From assembly GCF_036669915.1 (NCBI RefSeq), contig NC_089318.1:22795725-22859724 (forward strand): a stretch of 64,000 nt of DNA, read 5' to 3'. The notes under the pieces were generated by a model. That model was not told the origin of the DNA and made no database searches. It was given only the letters and a program-made list of their open reading frames with translations. Below are positions 20,747-32,392 of the stretch, one piece after another (within the stretch, counting starts at the first letter, position 1; each line of letters begins with the position of its first letter). A program made the translations under genes and the position numbers. This DNA is from Pocillopora verrucosa. Its lineage: Eukaryota; Cnidaria; Anthozoa; Scleractinia; Pocilloporidae.

Positions 20747-22462
20747 ATATGAGCATATGTAAATAAATATATGCATGTTATGGGTATTAAATTTATTATT
20801 ATGCAGTCAGGCAATAAACATTGTAAGTGACAGACTCCCAAGCAAACAATTTTATGTGGACAATTAGTGTAAGTTATATCAATTAAAGTTGATCACAGTC
20901 AAACACTGGATGAAAGGTGACCTAAGCTTGAAAAAATACAGGCTCAACTGGTAACATAGGTACCTCTGATATTTACCTCTGCAAGATAAAAAAACAACAA
21001 AAACTACTTGAATTCTTTTGGTGTAGGTAATAACATGACTTCAAGCGCAATTCAGTGTAAATAAACACAAGAACAATTTTCAAAGACAACCAAAATTTGT
21101 ACTCTGAAAAATTTACAAGTACTTATTTACAACAAATTACATGTTAAGAAATCATGTTATTACTAAGTAATATTTACACCAAAAAAGCATAGCAGAAAGT
21201 CAGGACAGACAAACGGTTGAGAGTGTGCACTTTATTAGTAATTTGCACTGGTGCAACAACTTTGCACTTGTGTTGCATGATAAATGCACTAGTTTTCAGT
21301 CAACCAGAAGCAGGTACTTTTTCCATATACATTGTTAGGGTGCAATATTACAATCATTGACCCTGTCCTTCCTTATGGCCTGACACACACAGCACAGAGA
21401 TCAGACCACAGATAAGGCCTCAACAACTACTCTAAAAACACTAAAACAAAAAGGATCCAACAGAAACACATGCAAGGAAATTAATTTAAGCAAACTCTTA
21501 ATTAACTCTAAATTTACCCAACTGACTTTAGAGGAACAGACTACAACCCTAAAAAATAATCTGATGCCCTGACAGAATTTAAAAAAATGTTCTTCCCATA
21601 TTTTTTGTGTGTGCAGGGGGAAAATGATGGGAAGTGTGTTGTTGCATCAGAGGGTCTATAATTTTCAAGGGATGACAATTTCTGATCAGTGCATGTCCAT
21701 CCAAAATCTTTTTTGAGAGGCTGCTTTCGATCCAGTAACAAGCAGCCATGTTGAAGAAACTTTTTGCACTACAAAAGAACTTTAATCTCTCAAAACTGAT
21801 TTGAAAGCCATCATGGCTGTCATCCATTTGTTTTGGTGACCAAATAAGGCAGCCTTAACCCTCTGACCCCTAATTGAATCCCATAGCAAGGTCACAAGAA
21901 TAAAGGATATGATCACCAACTTAAGATGCTCTTGATTGTTAAACAAATAATTGTCAGCACCTTAGGGATGCATAGAGAACAGTACAGAGAATATGCATAC
22001 TGATGTTTGGGTGTAAAGTGTTTATAAATAATTGATCATTCTTGTAAACCAGTAAATCAGGAAGTAAATTTCAAATGTTTCATTATTTAAAATTTCAATG
22101 ATAATTACACACACAGCATCTTCATTTTGAAGGTAGTAAAAAAAAATATGTATCTGCATTTAGTAATAATTACTTGAAGGAAAACCTTAAAAATGTTCTG
22201 GAAAAAGCCAGTTTTCAAGGAAATTTTGCCTTTGACACTTATTGCTAATTAAAATATTTTCTTAATTATGATTTCAAGTACATGTAACTTGTGAAAAAAA
22301 AAATAGCAGCAAAAATGTACATTTTCCCTGAAAGATCATGCTATCAGAATCATTAGTAAATTCAAGTTTAAATACTGAACAAAACCTCTAAATAGCAGCA
22401 TAACTATGCACTACAATTTTTATAAACTCAGGGTAAATGCACAAGCCATTCACAAAGTGAAA
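20747..22462. other. Unit 2 sequence downstream of formamidase copy 2
   Basis: Closely similar to 55,019-56,802. Minus-strand frames of 60-80 codons (21,541-21,827) recur in unit 3 with partial overlap but show no domain, no splice structure and no counterpart in unit 1. I see no supported gene. Confidence 0.6.
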
Positions 22463-23409
22463 TTAAAGACTTGAGTTTGGACCTTTGACTCTTATTTCAC
22501 TCCTTGCTGAGTTGATATTTCTGACAACTTTTAAAATCTCCTGGCAGAGGAGATCATCACTATTTACCATGTTTTCAATCATGCTTAAGTGATCTACTCC
22601 TGGTAGCTCAAGCAAAGAACACTGAACATTATGACTTTTTAAGATTTCAACAAATTCTTTAGCCTGTCGATGAAACTCTGGGGAACCATGCTCTTCAATC
22701 ACAACCAAAATAGGGTACACAAATGTTGGCAACATCTTTATCAGAATTTGTTGAGGACTGATTTGTGCAGCAGATTCTTCTGTCAGTTTTAATGCATCAT
22801 TAACATAAGTATTTACAATAGGTATCAAATCAAAAACTCCTGATAACAAGAACATACCATGAATGGCTTGTGGAATTGAAGGATCTTTGCTCCAGTCTGA
22901 CACCATTATCATAGTGCACAAATGTGCCCCAGCCGAATGGCCGCACACGAACAGTTTGGACTTTGGAAACCTGGTATAGATATATTTTACTGCTGACTTT
23001 ATTTCACTCACCGTCTGATTCAAGCTTGCTTCTGCTGCAAGGTTATAACCCACCACTGCCACAACACAACCAGCTTTAGTCCATGATTTACTAACAAAGC
23101 TGTAAATCTTCCTGCTCCCTACTTGCCAGTACCCACCATGAACAGTACTACTGGTGCAGAACTACCACCAATTTATTTTACAGATACAGCTGTCTCATCA
23201 GTCTCCTGAGAAGGATAAAATATATCCATCTACGCTTCCTTTTCACCATAACAGACACTCAGTTCACAGTGAGAAATTTTGCAAGTAATTTAGATGTAGC
23301 TGGTACAGATGTTTACATGTTAATCTACTACTTCTCCTGGGTCCATTCACTTATTCCACATGCTTGGAGAATAATACTATGCTAGCCACTCATTCTTTTC
23401 CTCATCCAT
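22463..23409 (-). pseudogene. Arylformamidase-like hydrolase, copy 2 (broken)
   Basis: Longest surviving piece of the three: 200 residues from VAVVGYNLAAEAS to the stop, including the nucleophile motif CGHSAGAHL (GxSxG) and the catalytic-His motif GVDHLSMIENM. The N-terminal part is broken at least three times: CAG to TAG at about codon 12, a TAG just before MDIFYPS, and a four-base deletion in the HGGYW oxyanion segment. The lesions differ from those of copies 1 and 3. A 199-residue product from an internal start would lack the oxyanion motif and is unlikely to be active. Confidence 0.75.
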
Positions 23410-23776
23410 GTTTGAAATATTCAATGAGAAGCACACTAGCCTGCACGTCAAAAGGTTTTTTTGTAGAGTTTTCAAGGAAAATCTTACAACTCTTTACTAG
23501 TTCTAAATACATTCAGAAAATTACCAAAGACATCCCAAAGAGTTCTGACACAATCTTATCTCCAGAGAAAGCATGATCATTGACTTCTCTCTTCTTTAAC
23601 TAGTGCAGGATTTTTTTATCAATGCATTTTAAGAAAGGTGTCAGCGGATGCAAGGCTGTAATTGTGGAACGTTTTTGTTCCAAAAAAGAGCTGGTGAGTA
23701 TGAGCTGTAAGCTGGCTAGGGATCATATTATTTAACATAAGGGTGTGAGAATCACGCTCAAAGAGCAATAGTTGTA

Positions 23777-23778
<2 letters not shown>

Positions 23779-23865
<87 letters not shown>
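23779..23865. repeat. (AT)n(AC)n microsatellite
   Basis: About 76 bases of AT dinucleotide repeat followed by about five AC. Unit 3 has only a short ATATATAT at the same place (58,081-58,093); unit 1 has a deletion there. The Tyr-Ile frames read through it are artefacts. Confidence 0.95.
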
Positions 23866-24351
23866 AAGGTACGAAGTCATAGGACCACATAGGTGATAAT
23901 AAAATGCTGGCAATTGGATGTTTCCCAATATCCTTGCTAATTTTAAGATCACGACAAGCACAAGATCAATCCTGTTTGTAGTAAATAAACAATAGAATAG
24001 AAGGTTTAGCAAGTTAAGTTGAACTTTTCAGCGTTGATCTCACTCACATAAAAAACAGTTGTGATTTATTCGCTGTCTGTCTGACCCTACGTACTGCCTC
24101 CTTATTTCCACGCAAACTATGATCTGCTAAGGTACCAGAGTGTTTGACCGTACTGAACAATTTCAGTACCTCGTTAGTACCCTATATTACTTAAATTAAA
24201 CCGAATATCACTCTGAAAGGCACTTTAATATCTAGGGAATGAGTTAAGTACCAAGAACTTACCACAAAAATGTCCAAAAATCTTCAAATGCGTCGGCTTA
24301 CTTGGAAGAGGACCACAGGACGTGGAGAACTAAAGCGAGTCAAGGAGAATT

Positions 24352-24370
24352 GGGGGAGGGGAGGGGAGGG
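24352..24370 (+). promoter_or_regulatory. G-quadruplex-type G-run, unit 2
   Basis: GGGGGAGGGGAGGGGAGGG, orthologous by position to 3594-3611. Confidence 0.5.
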
Positions 24371-24542
24371 TAAGGAAATTCGATGTTTCCGTTTTCTGCG
24401 GCCAGTGTGGTAAGCTTCTCTCAAAATGAGGCAAACGCTAGCTTTGAAAACTTCGGAACACAGAAAAAATTTTGTGATTAATTCTCATTCCACTCGATAA
24501 ATGTTCTAATTATCACGCGACGATGAACAATAAGCGGTGGTC

Positions 24543-24583
24543 AAACAAAAACAAAAAAAAAACAAAAAAACAAAAAAAAAAAC
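24543..24583 (+). repeat. A-rich simple repeat
   Basis: Mixed CAAAA / A9-12 tract of about 40 bases immediately before the CACGTG element, absent from units 1 and 3. It may be the A-tail of a small retroposon or slippage expansion. Confidence 0.7.
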
Positions 24584-24590
24584 CCCATAG

Positions 24591-24658
24591 TCACGTGACG
24601 TATTTTCCTCGGCAAACTTCTTCACTTTCACTTTCGAAGGCGAAGAACGCGGTAAGTG
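24591..24658 (+). promoter_or_regulatory. TPR-CHAT promoter, unit 2: CACGTG, extended ISRE-like site, GTAAGT donor
   Basis: AGTCACGTGACG (CACGTG at 24,592-24,597) is followed by TTCACTTTCACTTTCG, in which TTTCACTTTC (24,626-24,635) is the IRF-type core and an additional TTC repeat extends it. GTAAGT begins at 24,652. In unit 2 these elements lie 12.5 kb upstream of the TPR-CHAT start codon because a composite transposon occupies the putative first intron. Confidence 0.55.
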
Positions 24659-24739
24659 CTGTCTGTTCACTTTGTTCGATATTATAGTAATTTTAAAACT
24701 AGTGCGTTAGTTTTAATTCATTTAAAATGACTTAAGCGT

Positions 24740-25365
24740 AATCTGTTAATACAGTGAGCTATTTCCTTGATAAATATCCAACCGAATATCCACGATGTAG
24801 TCTTCAAGCCGGAAGTATCTTGCTCGCGTTGGCAGGTAAAATTGTGGTTGAGAAGCTGATTTGTGGTCTGTACGTTGCTCCAGTTATACCTTGAAGTGCT
24901 CTATACATAAAAATCCATAGAAAAAGATAAAAGAAGGTAGATTTCCGCCTTGTCATCCAGTCTAGCTTTCAATACGCGAGTTCGTTTCCCGACAAGCGGG
25001 TGGCTGATAGAGGCTGGATTTAGAATCAAGTTAAAGTTGTGCCTCGACTTTCATGTTTAGATATTTGTTCAAGACCTTGTTACGCTTGAATGAGTGTTTT
25101 GATTTTGACTTGTGAATGACTTTTTTTTTGGACTTTTGACTTGTGAATGAAACAACCTGCATTTTTTCGAAGGAAAAGTTGTGCCTCCGTATTCGGATCA
25201 ATTCATCGCTTTTATTTGGATTACAATCACAAGACCAAGAAATTGAAGACAGTTTTTGTAGGTAAGTTTATTGTGGTCAAACTGTAAGTTTATCATGTTC
25301 ACAGCTTCTTTTGATTTTAAACCAAATACCAGAATTTATGAGCTGATTTTGATCCTCAGTAGATA
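24740..25365 (+). repeat. Distal copy of the TPR-CHAT leader region, unit 2
   Basis: Aligns with 3,927-4,530 of unit 1 and, within unit 2, with 35,900-36,660 on the far side of the transposon composite. It shares landmarks such as the TTGAAGTGCTCTATACATAA and CATCCAGTCTAGC blocks. So the leader has been duplicated around the inserted DNA. Confidence 0.65.
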
Positions 25366-25966
25366 TAATAGGGGGATTCTGGCACATTTTGAAAACAGCC
25401 TTGATTTCAAGTCAACCTTGAAATCGACCTTGATTTCAAAAGACATCTCTGGCACATTTTGAAAACAACCTTTATTTCAAGACAACTTGAATTTTTCACA
25501 AGTGAATCATTTTTACAATGTCTCACTCGTGAGTTCTGAAGAGGATGTGAATATTATTCTATTGAACGATTCGCTTGAACTGTCTCAAAAACGACTTCAT
25601 GAATTTCTCCTATACATTTCAGTTTGGCGTAGAAATCACATAAAAGAATGTGTGAAACGACATGATCATTTCTCATAAGTGTAAAAAACATATCACGTTT
25701 GCTAAAACGCAAAACGTGTTACTCTATTGACGCCACAGAAGTATTTAGTAACCGTTTGCGGGTTATTAAATATTTAGCCTATATAATTTGCATATGTCGT
25801 GAGATATGCAAATAAGCTCCGTTCGATGCATTCATAAAAAATCTCAAATAAATCTCATTACGTTATGTTTTCGAGTGATCCGAGTTTTTTTTTCGGTAAT
25901 CGTCTCTGATCTGGTTCTTTATAGCCTCAACGTCAACTTCAATTGCTTTTCTCCCAAGCTGGTCGG

Positions 25967-26098
25967 TAAAATTTCCGCACAGCCCCATAATATTGTAAAC
26001 AAATCTGTTTTCTCAATGGCAACGTATTGTTTTTGTCAATGTTTTCTCTACCCAAGAACTGAATGTATAATGTAGGACGGGGCTGTGCGGAAATTTTA
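25967..26098. repeat. 20-bp inverted repeat pair
   Basis: TAAAATTTCCGCACAGCCCC (25,967-25,986) and its exact reverse complement (26,079-26,098) flank about 92 bases. It may be a small MITE; no target duplication is evident. Confidence 0.6.
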
Positions 26099-26379
26099 TT
26101 AGCTGGTTTTTTAACAAATAATATTGTCCGATCTCGCGCAAAATCAAGTCGAATTCAACATCAGATATTGATCCATCTTTCACTGCTTTCGAAAACAACC
26201 TGCCGAATGGAAGGTGCTTTGCCTCAGCGATTGAAATTTGTTCCTCATGCTTCGTGATTTTCGAATTAAGCTTTTTGCTCTTGACTGTAAATGCTAATGA
26301 TATGAAACCAAAACAGTAAGACCTGCGAAAGGCGGTCCTGTAATTATCCCAGTTTCAGTCAAAGCAGCTGCCAGACCGC

Positions 26380-26449
26380 TTGATGACACATGCAATTCAC
26401 TTTTCAGTACTTATTTGATGACACATGCAATTCACTTTTCAGTACTTAT
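26380..26449 (+). repeat. Perfect 35-bp tandem duplication
   Basis: Two identical copies beginning TTGATGACACATGCAATTCA, period 35, inside the transposon composite. Confidence 0.9.
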
Positions 26450-27001
26450 TTTAAGCATTCTTGTACTTAGAAATATCACGTCATTCTCAAGTTATTTTTC
26501 ACAATCTTCAATTTTTTTTTCTTTTATCTTCCTGAATTGTAGTCTTATCCTCCGGTATCGTTGGTTAAAGATTTGAAGCGCTTGTTAGAATATTTTGATT
26601 AGACATTTTTAAATCATTAAATCATCTCTAATTCAAGTCTCATTGGCATACCATGCATTGGAAAGGATTATATCACTATCGACTTTAACTTTCTGTCTTT
26701 AGGGATTAAGAATTACCATTGCTGCTTATGAATGATTCATTGTGACTTTAAATCCTCTTCCTTCACTTAATATTTTCACAAGGGCTTTCGCAAGGCTCTC
26801 AAGAGTGTATTTGCCTGAGAGAATTGTTTCAACACTAACATTGTTTTGTCTATTGGAGATAGATGTTTCTACTCATCTCTTCAAATTATACCATGAATGA
26901 GAGAACAAGACAAAAGTCTGATGTAGTTTGATTTACCGAGAGGTTCTCTGAAGCGAACGGCGTAATCATTTAAATCTGCAATAATTATCCTAACAACCAT
27001 T

Positions 27002-27430
27002 TTGATCACAAAAGCAATAAAAATGTTTAACTCTTCCAGTTCCGGCCCTTTGGGGCTTGCGCGGCTAAGATCAGATATGGCAAATAAAATTGCAGTTGAG
27101 GCAAAAGCCTGGGACGACTTCGAAGCACGATATCCAAATGCAGACCTGAGCAAGTTCAGAGCGGAAGTGTCGTTCGATGATAAAAGAAGGCAACAGTTGA
27201 AGTTTCCTTAAATCGATCAGATGGAGTTCAGACAAGCGTCTCAGGATCAGGTAGAAGATATTGGGATGATGACATGAAAAAGGCACTTGGAATTCCATTT
27301 AACGAGAATGCTGTCTGCCGCTTCAACGAGGAGATAAGAGGCCGTGACTGTAAATATCGAGAATCGTTGGCCAGGCTAAAAAATCGAAAATTCTGATAAT
27401 TTGCCTGGAAAACCCTTTTAGGGAGACGCA
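27002..27430 (+). pseudogene. Transposon-associated ORF remnant
   Basis: A frame from about 27,023 (MFNSSSSGPLGLARLRSDM) runs to a stop at 27,211; after a frame change the reading continues with GRRYWDDDMKKALGIPFNEN to about 27,400. The charged, soluble-looking product is of unknown function. It overlaps the left arm of the 580-bp inverted repeat. Confidence 0.35.
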
Positions 27431-27925
27431 TTCAAAAAAATTATTTTGAAGTTTGAAACATCAAATGTGTCCGAGGAAATGGAGAAAAACGAAAATTCGG
27501 GGTTTTACCTTATTAATCATGCAAAAAATACAGTAAAATTGACCAACTTTAGTGTGCGAGTACTGAAGGAGGATGTTTGGTAAGAAATCGGGGGTGTTTT
27601 TACTTCAAAGCATAATTCATTTGATTTTTATTTGTGGCATTTTAAGGAGCTTTGGTTTAATTTTAAAATTCACATGATTTTTTAACAAAGTGCTGTCAAA
27701 CGCTTGTTGCAAAAAGCGAAAAATCGAGCAACTTCAAGCCTTCAAAACGCGTCTTGGTATGTGTGACATCATGTCAAACTACATGCTGGCACAAAGTTTG
27801 GTCCTTATATTAACTCAATATGAAATAAAAATGTGGGTAATTCAGAAACGTGCCCGCAAAATATAAAGGTTTGCGACGCACTGTGGCCAGAGGTCACGAA
27901 TTTGCATGATAGAAATCGTACCGCC
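27343..27925 (+). repeat. Left arm of internal inverted repeat A
   Basis: Matches 30,245-30,828 in reverse orientation over roughly 580 bp with moderate divergence; anchor blocks include ACTTTAGTGTGCGAGTACTG and GGCACAAAGTTTGGTCCTTA. The arms bound a 3.5-kb segment that holds the zinc-finger ORF remnant. Confidence 0.75.
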
Positions 27926-28446
27926 TAACGGTTCTGGTGTAGGAAGGCTCTTTTGACGGCTACAACATGAAATTTACAAGAATAATGACCAGCATTAAAT
28001 AGCGTTTAATTCGTTTTTTAAGCTAATGAGTTTTTTGTTTCATTTCTCGTAACTGTCTTGACGAAAAGCAAAATGTTTCAATTGCGTGACAATTGTCACG
28101 TTGGATCAAAGGTTAAGTGGCCGAGTAAAGCGGACACAATCCTTTTTTCGTCAAAACTCCACTCTAAAGCATCCAGTCCTATATATCTCGTTTTATATTA
28201 CTTTTATAAATTCTTTTACGAGTCTATATCGAACAACATCCAGCCGGCCTGATCCTGTCTGACTGCCAAGTGCGGTTTGCGCCTTTAATACGGGGACCGC
28301 GGAGCTATGGGGTTGAGTGGGCTGTAGCCCCACCAAGAACAATTTGTTGTTATCATTATTATTTATTTTAATCTTTGAATTAAAAATTTGACAAATTTTT
28401 CTTTGGATTGAAACGCGTTTCCGGTGATTTCAGAAGCTCTAGATTT

Positions 28447-28510
28447 CAAAATTTGCCGGGGGAGCATACCCCAGGATACAAAATTTGCCGGGGGAGCATA
28501 CCCCAGGATA
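28447..28510 (+). repeat. 32-bp tandem duplication with palindromic core
   Basis: Two copies of a unit containing TTTGCCGGGGGAGCATACCC; the core GGGGGAGCATACCCC is nearly palindromic. Confidence 0.85.
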
Positions 28511-28747
28511 CCCTGTCAGCAGTCTTTCTGTACTAAGAAATGCGTACTAAGAAACAGACAAAAGGAGGCCGTCCTCGGAGGGGAGGCCCCAGGGCCCTCA
28601 TAGATAATTATAAGTTGGTGCCAATGAGCTCACACTACGTGGGAACTGCAATAGCTCCTCCGATCCAAAATATGCTCCACGGCCCCGTTTTTTATCAACG
28701 TTCATATAAAACTCAATTTTTTGAAGCAGCCTTTTGCCATTTGCCTT

Positions 28748-29077
28748 CTAAACTGCACTGCAAGAGCAGTATCTAACAAGGTCTTCGAGCAAAGCGACGT
28801 AAGATGTCTTTTTTCTATGATCAACCCCAGGTGGTAATGCAAGATTGAAACTCTCGCAAAGGAGTTTTAAGACTGCGAGTTCGAGATTTTTGAGTGTGTT
28901 ATTCTCGACCATGGAACAGTTGTACTGTTGGTAATGAATAGAATGAGTTACATTTAACTGCTCAAAAATAGACTCCTCAGCATTTGACAAATTAAATTCT
29001 TCCTCCATAGCAACGAGATCTTGCTCAGTTACAGCTTGTGCGCAGGTGGCTGTCTGCTGTTTCACTTTTGCTGCCAT
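28748..29077 (-). CDS. 109-residue transposon ORF, unknown function
   Basis: Uninterrupted frame from an ATG (MAAKVKQQTATCAQAVTEQD) with an acidic middle (MEEEFNLSNAEESIFEQL) and a C-terminal part (LLCESFNLALPPGVDHRKKT) that faintly recalls short helical DNA-binding motifs such as SAP; that resemblance is weak. It lies just downstream of the zinc-finger remnant on the same strand, suggesting they were one unit of the mobile element. Confidence 0.4.
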   Translation of the reverse strand: MAAKVKQQTATCAQAVTEQDLVAMEEEFNLSNAEESIFEQLNVTHSIHYQQYNCSMVENNTLKNLELAVLKLLCESFNLALPPGVDHRKKTSYVALLEDLVRYCSCSAV

Positions 29078-29116
29078 TCTGGAAAAAAATGAAGCTACTT
29101 GTTAAGTAAAAAAAAA

Positions 29117-29610
29117 TCAGAGACACTGAACAAGCGCTCCCCGTTCAATTCCTTTGTTCTTCTCATTTCTGTTGCAACAATTTCTGCGTCGACCTTCTGG
29201 CCGCTTTCTAATTGTCCGATGGTAAGTCAGGTACTCTCGTTGCTTTTCGTTAAACCGGTAAACTCTCTTTACTTGTTTTAAAGCGAAGCCTTCAGGCTGT
29301 GTTACATATCCAGTGCTACGAGGACAGGTTTCAGGAGGTAGAGGAATAGTTGGCACGGAACTTGAACCTTCCTCGAGCCTTGCAGCATATTTAACCTTCG
29401 CTTTATCGAGAAGTGTCTCCCTTTCAACCGTCTTTGTGCATGTTCCGAACGCGAGATGCTTTTCTAGAGAAGAGTGCCGTTGGAAACTATGCGTGCAGCC
29501 CTCTTTTGGACATGTCCCTAGTACAGTCTTTCAATTTGATCAATGTTTGGATTTTCAGAACTTGCACCACAAGCCCCTCCAGGAGGAGAAGCAAAGCTAC
29601 AGAATGACAT
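29117..29610 (-). pseudogene. C2H2-type zinc-finger transposon ORF remnant
   Basis: An ATG at 29,610 begins MSFCSFASPPGGACGASS and stops after 30 codons; in the next frame the reading resumes with CPKEGCTHSFQRHSSLEKHL followed by AFGTC, a C2H2/C2HC-like finger, and stays open to 29,117. The break is either a short frameshift or a lost splice. Zinc-finger proteins of this kind accompany large cnidarian DNA transposons; that association is from general knowledge and not checked here. Confidence 0.5.
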
Positions 29611-30244
29611 CGTTTTCTGTTTATGCTCTATGAAAAACCTCGCACGTGTTTACCTTTAAGAAAAAGACCGTGATTGCATCATAGAGAATTATCGCCCGGA
29701 CTGCAACACGGTATAATTGCTACCGTGACATAAGTCCTTTTTATCAAGTTTTATGACAGAAATGTGGCCATTTTTCCGAAAAAGATAAGAGTAAATAGCA
29801 TAAAAATAGTTGCGCTATTATCTTGAGGTGAAAAACTTCACAGCAGAAGCTTGCGGTGTTGCGTGACTTTGTTTATTCACATCACTTTTTCCAAGATATC
29901 CAAGATATTTAAAAAAGAAATATTATCGCAGTTGCAGAAAACGTAACTATTCAACTAAGAACGATGTCGATAATAAACCACTTGTCAACAAAAATGGTGA
30001 ACTATACAGCGGCCCTTATCTATAGTTAGGTGTAGGTAGTGCTGTTGAAATAGCGAGTCGACAATAACAGTCTTCTGCAATTCAAATTAACATAAAATTT
30101 CGTATCTACACATCAATCTACAGCCCTCTTCAGCAATGTCTGCGGATTTTTTATTCTATAATTTCATATCATTTCCATATCAAAGAGTTTTTTAACCATC
30201 TTTAACTATCTTGCTTACTTCTTAGCTCTCAAGTACGATTTTCT

Positions 30245-30828
30245 ACAACTGATTTGCATCATGCAAATTCTTGACCTTGGCCACAGTGCGTTGCAAACTC
30301 TTTTATTTTGCCGGCACTTTTCTGAATTACCCAGATTTTTTATTTCATATTATTTTCATATAAGGACCAAACTTTGTGCCAGCATGTAGTTTGATATGAT
30401 TTCTCACATGCCAAGACCCGTTTTGAAGGCTTGAAGTTGCTCGATTTTTCGCTTTTTGCAACAAGCGTTTGACAGCACTTTGTTAAAAAATCATGTGAAT
30501 TTTAAAATTAAACCAAAGCTCCTTAAAATGCCACAAATATAAATCAAATGAATTATACTTTGAAGTAAAAACGCCCCCGATTTCTTACCAAACATCCTCC
30601 TTCAGTACTCGCACACTAAAGTTGGTCAATTTTACTGTATTTTTTGCATAATTAATTAGGTAGAAACCCAAATTTTTGTTTTTCCCCATTTCCTCGGAAA
30701 CATTTGATTTTTCAAACCTCGAAAAATTTTTTGAATACATCTCCCTAAAAGGGTTTTCCAGGCAAATTATCAGAATTTTCGATTTTTTTAGCCTGGCCAG
30801 CGATTCTCGATATTTACAGTCATGGGCT
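30245..30828 (-). repeat. Right arm of internal inverted repeat A
   Basis: Reverse-complement partner of 27,343-27,925. The divergence between arms (many substitutions, few indels) indicates age. Confidence 0.75.
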
Positions 30829-30994
30829 CTTAAGATCTTTGTTACCCCAAATCAATACTTCAATGCAAAATTCAGAGGAATATAATTCAGAAATTAAATT
30901 TCAGCACTCTTCAGGCGCAGAATCAAAGAGATGGCTCGCCGGGCCGAATCTGAGCTGCTAGTAAACTAAAGTTCAGCTTAAGACAAAATCATCA

Positions 30995-31420
30995 TTAAGT
31001 GAAGCGAAGACCTTCAGGGCAGGGGTCGCTTCGCGGCTCAAGCACGAGAGACAGCGAGACAAATCGTGATATGGTAAAGGTCAGATTGATTTTAGCTGGT
31101 CTGGTCTTAGCGTTCTTTATGCATCGCTTGTTCTTCTGAAAGCGCTCAACCGTGAATATGGCAACTCCCATTGCCAGAAGCCATGCATTTTTACCGAGTA
31201 AGGTGATCACTGATTCAGCAGTCAACCGATGAGACCTGGGAGAATTCCCGCGCAATCTTACTTCCAAGAATCTTAAGACCATTTCCAACTCCTATGGCAA
31301 CAGACTTCAGGCTTCTTGTCAATGTGCTCACAATCACTCCAATCGTTGTTCCGACTGCCAGGACAACAGCTGAGACTGTGAAATAGTATCAACTGAAATT
31401 TTTCTCACTCCCTCTCATAG
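30995..31420 (-). pseudogene. Membrane-segment protein remnant in the composite
   Basis: Two frames in succession on the minus strand: one with TVSAVVLAVGTTIGVIVSTL, and after a shift one with GKNAWLLAMGVAIFTVERFQ. Both are hydrophobic segments followed by basic residues. It sits downstream of the 195-residue ORF on the same strand. Function unknown. Confidence 0.4.
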
Positions 31421-31485
31421 TGAAATGCCCTCTTCAAGTTCTTCTCTCTCATTGTCAAGAGCATCAATCCGTTCTTGATTTCTTA

Positions 31486-32073
31486 TTATCCTTTCTCTTC
31501 CTCTTTCTCTTTTAGCATGGTCTTCATGGTCATCATCGGCAATCCCCCTATCCTCCTAACATTTAGGAGGATCAGGGGATTGCCTACGAATTTCTTTCTT
31601 TCAATTTCAATTTCTCTCTCCTTCCTAGCAATCAAAACCTCTCGCTCCAAGCTAAGTGAGGTGTACATTTGTTTTGGAAGTGATGGATTCAACCTTTGTT
31701 TATTCGTACCCCTTCCTTCAGTATGCAAGGGATATGTCTTCTTATCCTGGCCAAACATCTTTACCTGCAACCATCCTGTTTTACTATAAGAAACTTCTAA
31801 TTCCGAAGCTTTTGCTTCAGGATAAATTCTGGTGAGCGATTCCCATGCCATCTCATTTAAAGTGATGACTCGCGAATAAGTAGTATCACCTTCAATGAAA
31901 GATGTTTCAGCAATTTCCGATGCTTTCTCTTGTCCCCTGTTCATTGACATCATTGGAATTTCTTCACCTGATGGTCCTGAAGTTGACTTATAATCAGGTT
32001 TAAAAAGTGTTGTTGTATTTCCTTCATCATCATCATCATCGTCGTCATTGTCTTCCAAAAGAGGATCAGTCAA
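31486..32073 (-). CDS. 195-residue charged protein of the composite element
   Basis: Uninterrupted frame from ATG: an acidic start (LLEDNDDDDDDDEGN), a central segment (TLNEMAWESLTRIYPEAKAS) and a Lys/Glu/Arg-rich coiled-coil-like C-terminus (LIARKEREIEIERKKF). No known domain recognised. It is divergent from the plus-strand fragments starting about 80 bases away, so the interval 32,074-32,155 may have been a divergent promoter of the element. Confidence 0.5.
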   Translation of the reverse strand: MTDPLLEDNDDDDDDDEGNTTTLFKPDYKSTSGPSGEEIPMMSMNRGQEKASEIAETSFIEGDTTYSRVITLNEMAWESLTRIYPEAKASELEVSYSKTGWLQVKMFGQDKKTYPLHTEGRGTNKQRLNPSLPKQMYTSLSLEREVLIARKEREIEIERKKFVGNPLILLNVRRIGGLPMMTMKTMLKEKEEEKG

Positions 32074-32155
32074 AATCAGCCATTTTAAATAAAATATCTA
32101 TTATTTTAACATGAAAGTCAGTGAAAAAACTAATCCAAATTTTGAAAAAAGACGT

Positions 32156-32392
32156 CTAACGCCCACAAGGCTGACCGCACAATTCACAGAGTAACATTTG
32201 ACCCTAAAAGGGCATCTCCAGGTGAAGTCCTTAGAGTCCCAGTTCTAAAGCTTGATGACGGAGTTGTCCTTGTCCTTGTGCCAGTACCTCTTTCACTCAT
32301 CTTTGACTTGGCAGTTAGTGGTCATGCAAACAAATACGACAGGCTCATGACAGGCTCCCGAGAGGTAAGAAAGTCTTCAAGTATGCATTGAC
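32156..32392 (+). pseudogene. N-terminal fragment of an unidentified mobile-element protein
   Basis: An open frame (VTFDPKRASPGEVLRVPV followed by a Val/Leu-rich segment and SGHANKY) runs into a stop at 32,390-32,392. It overlaps the beginning of the integrase frame, so a deletion has probably joined two genes of the element. The family is not identified. Confidence 0.35.

Noticed and set aside
23619..24012. Frames rich in Tyr-Ile repeats
   Set aside because: They are translations of an AT dinucleotide microsatellite.
28540..28776. Arg/Gly-rich 78-codon frame in the composite element
   Set aside because: It crosses a repeat-derived segment next to a 32-bp tandem duplication and has no conserved motif.
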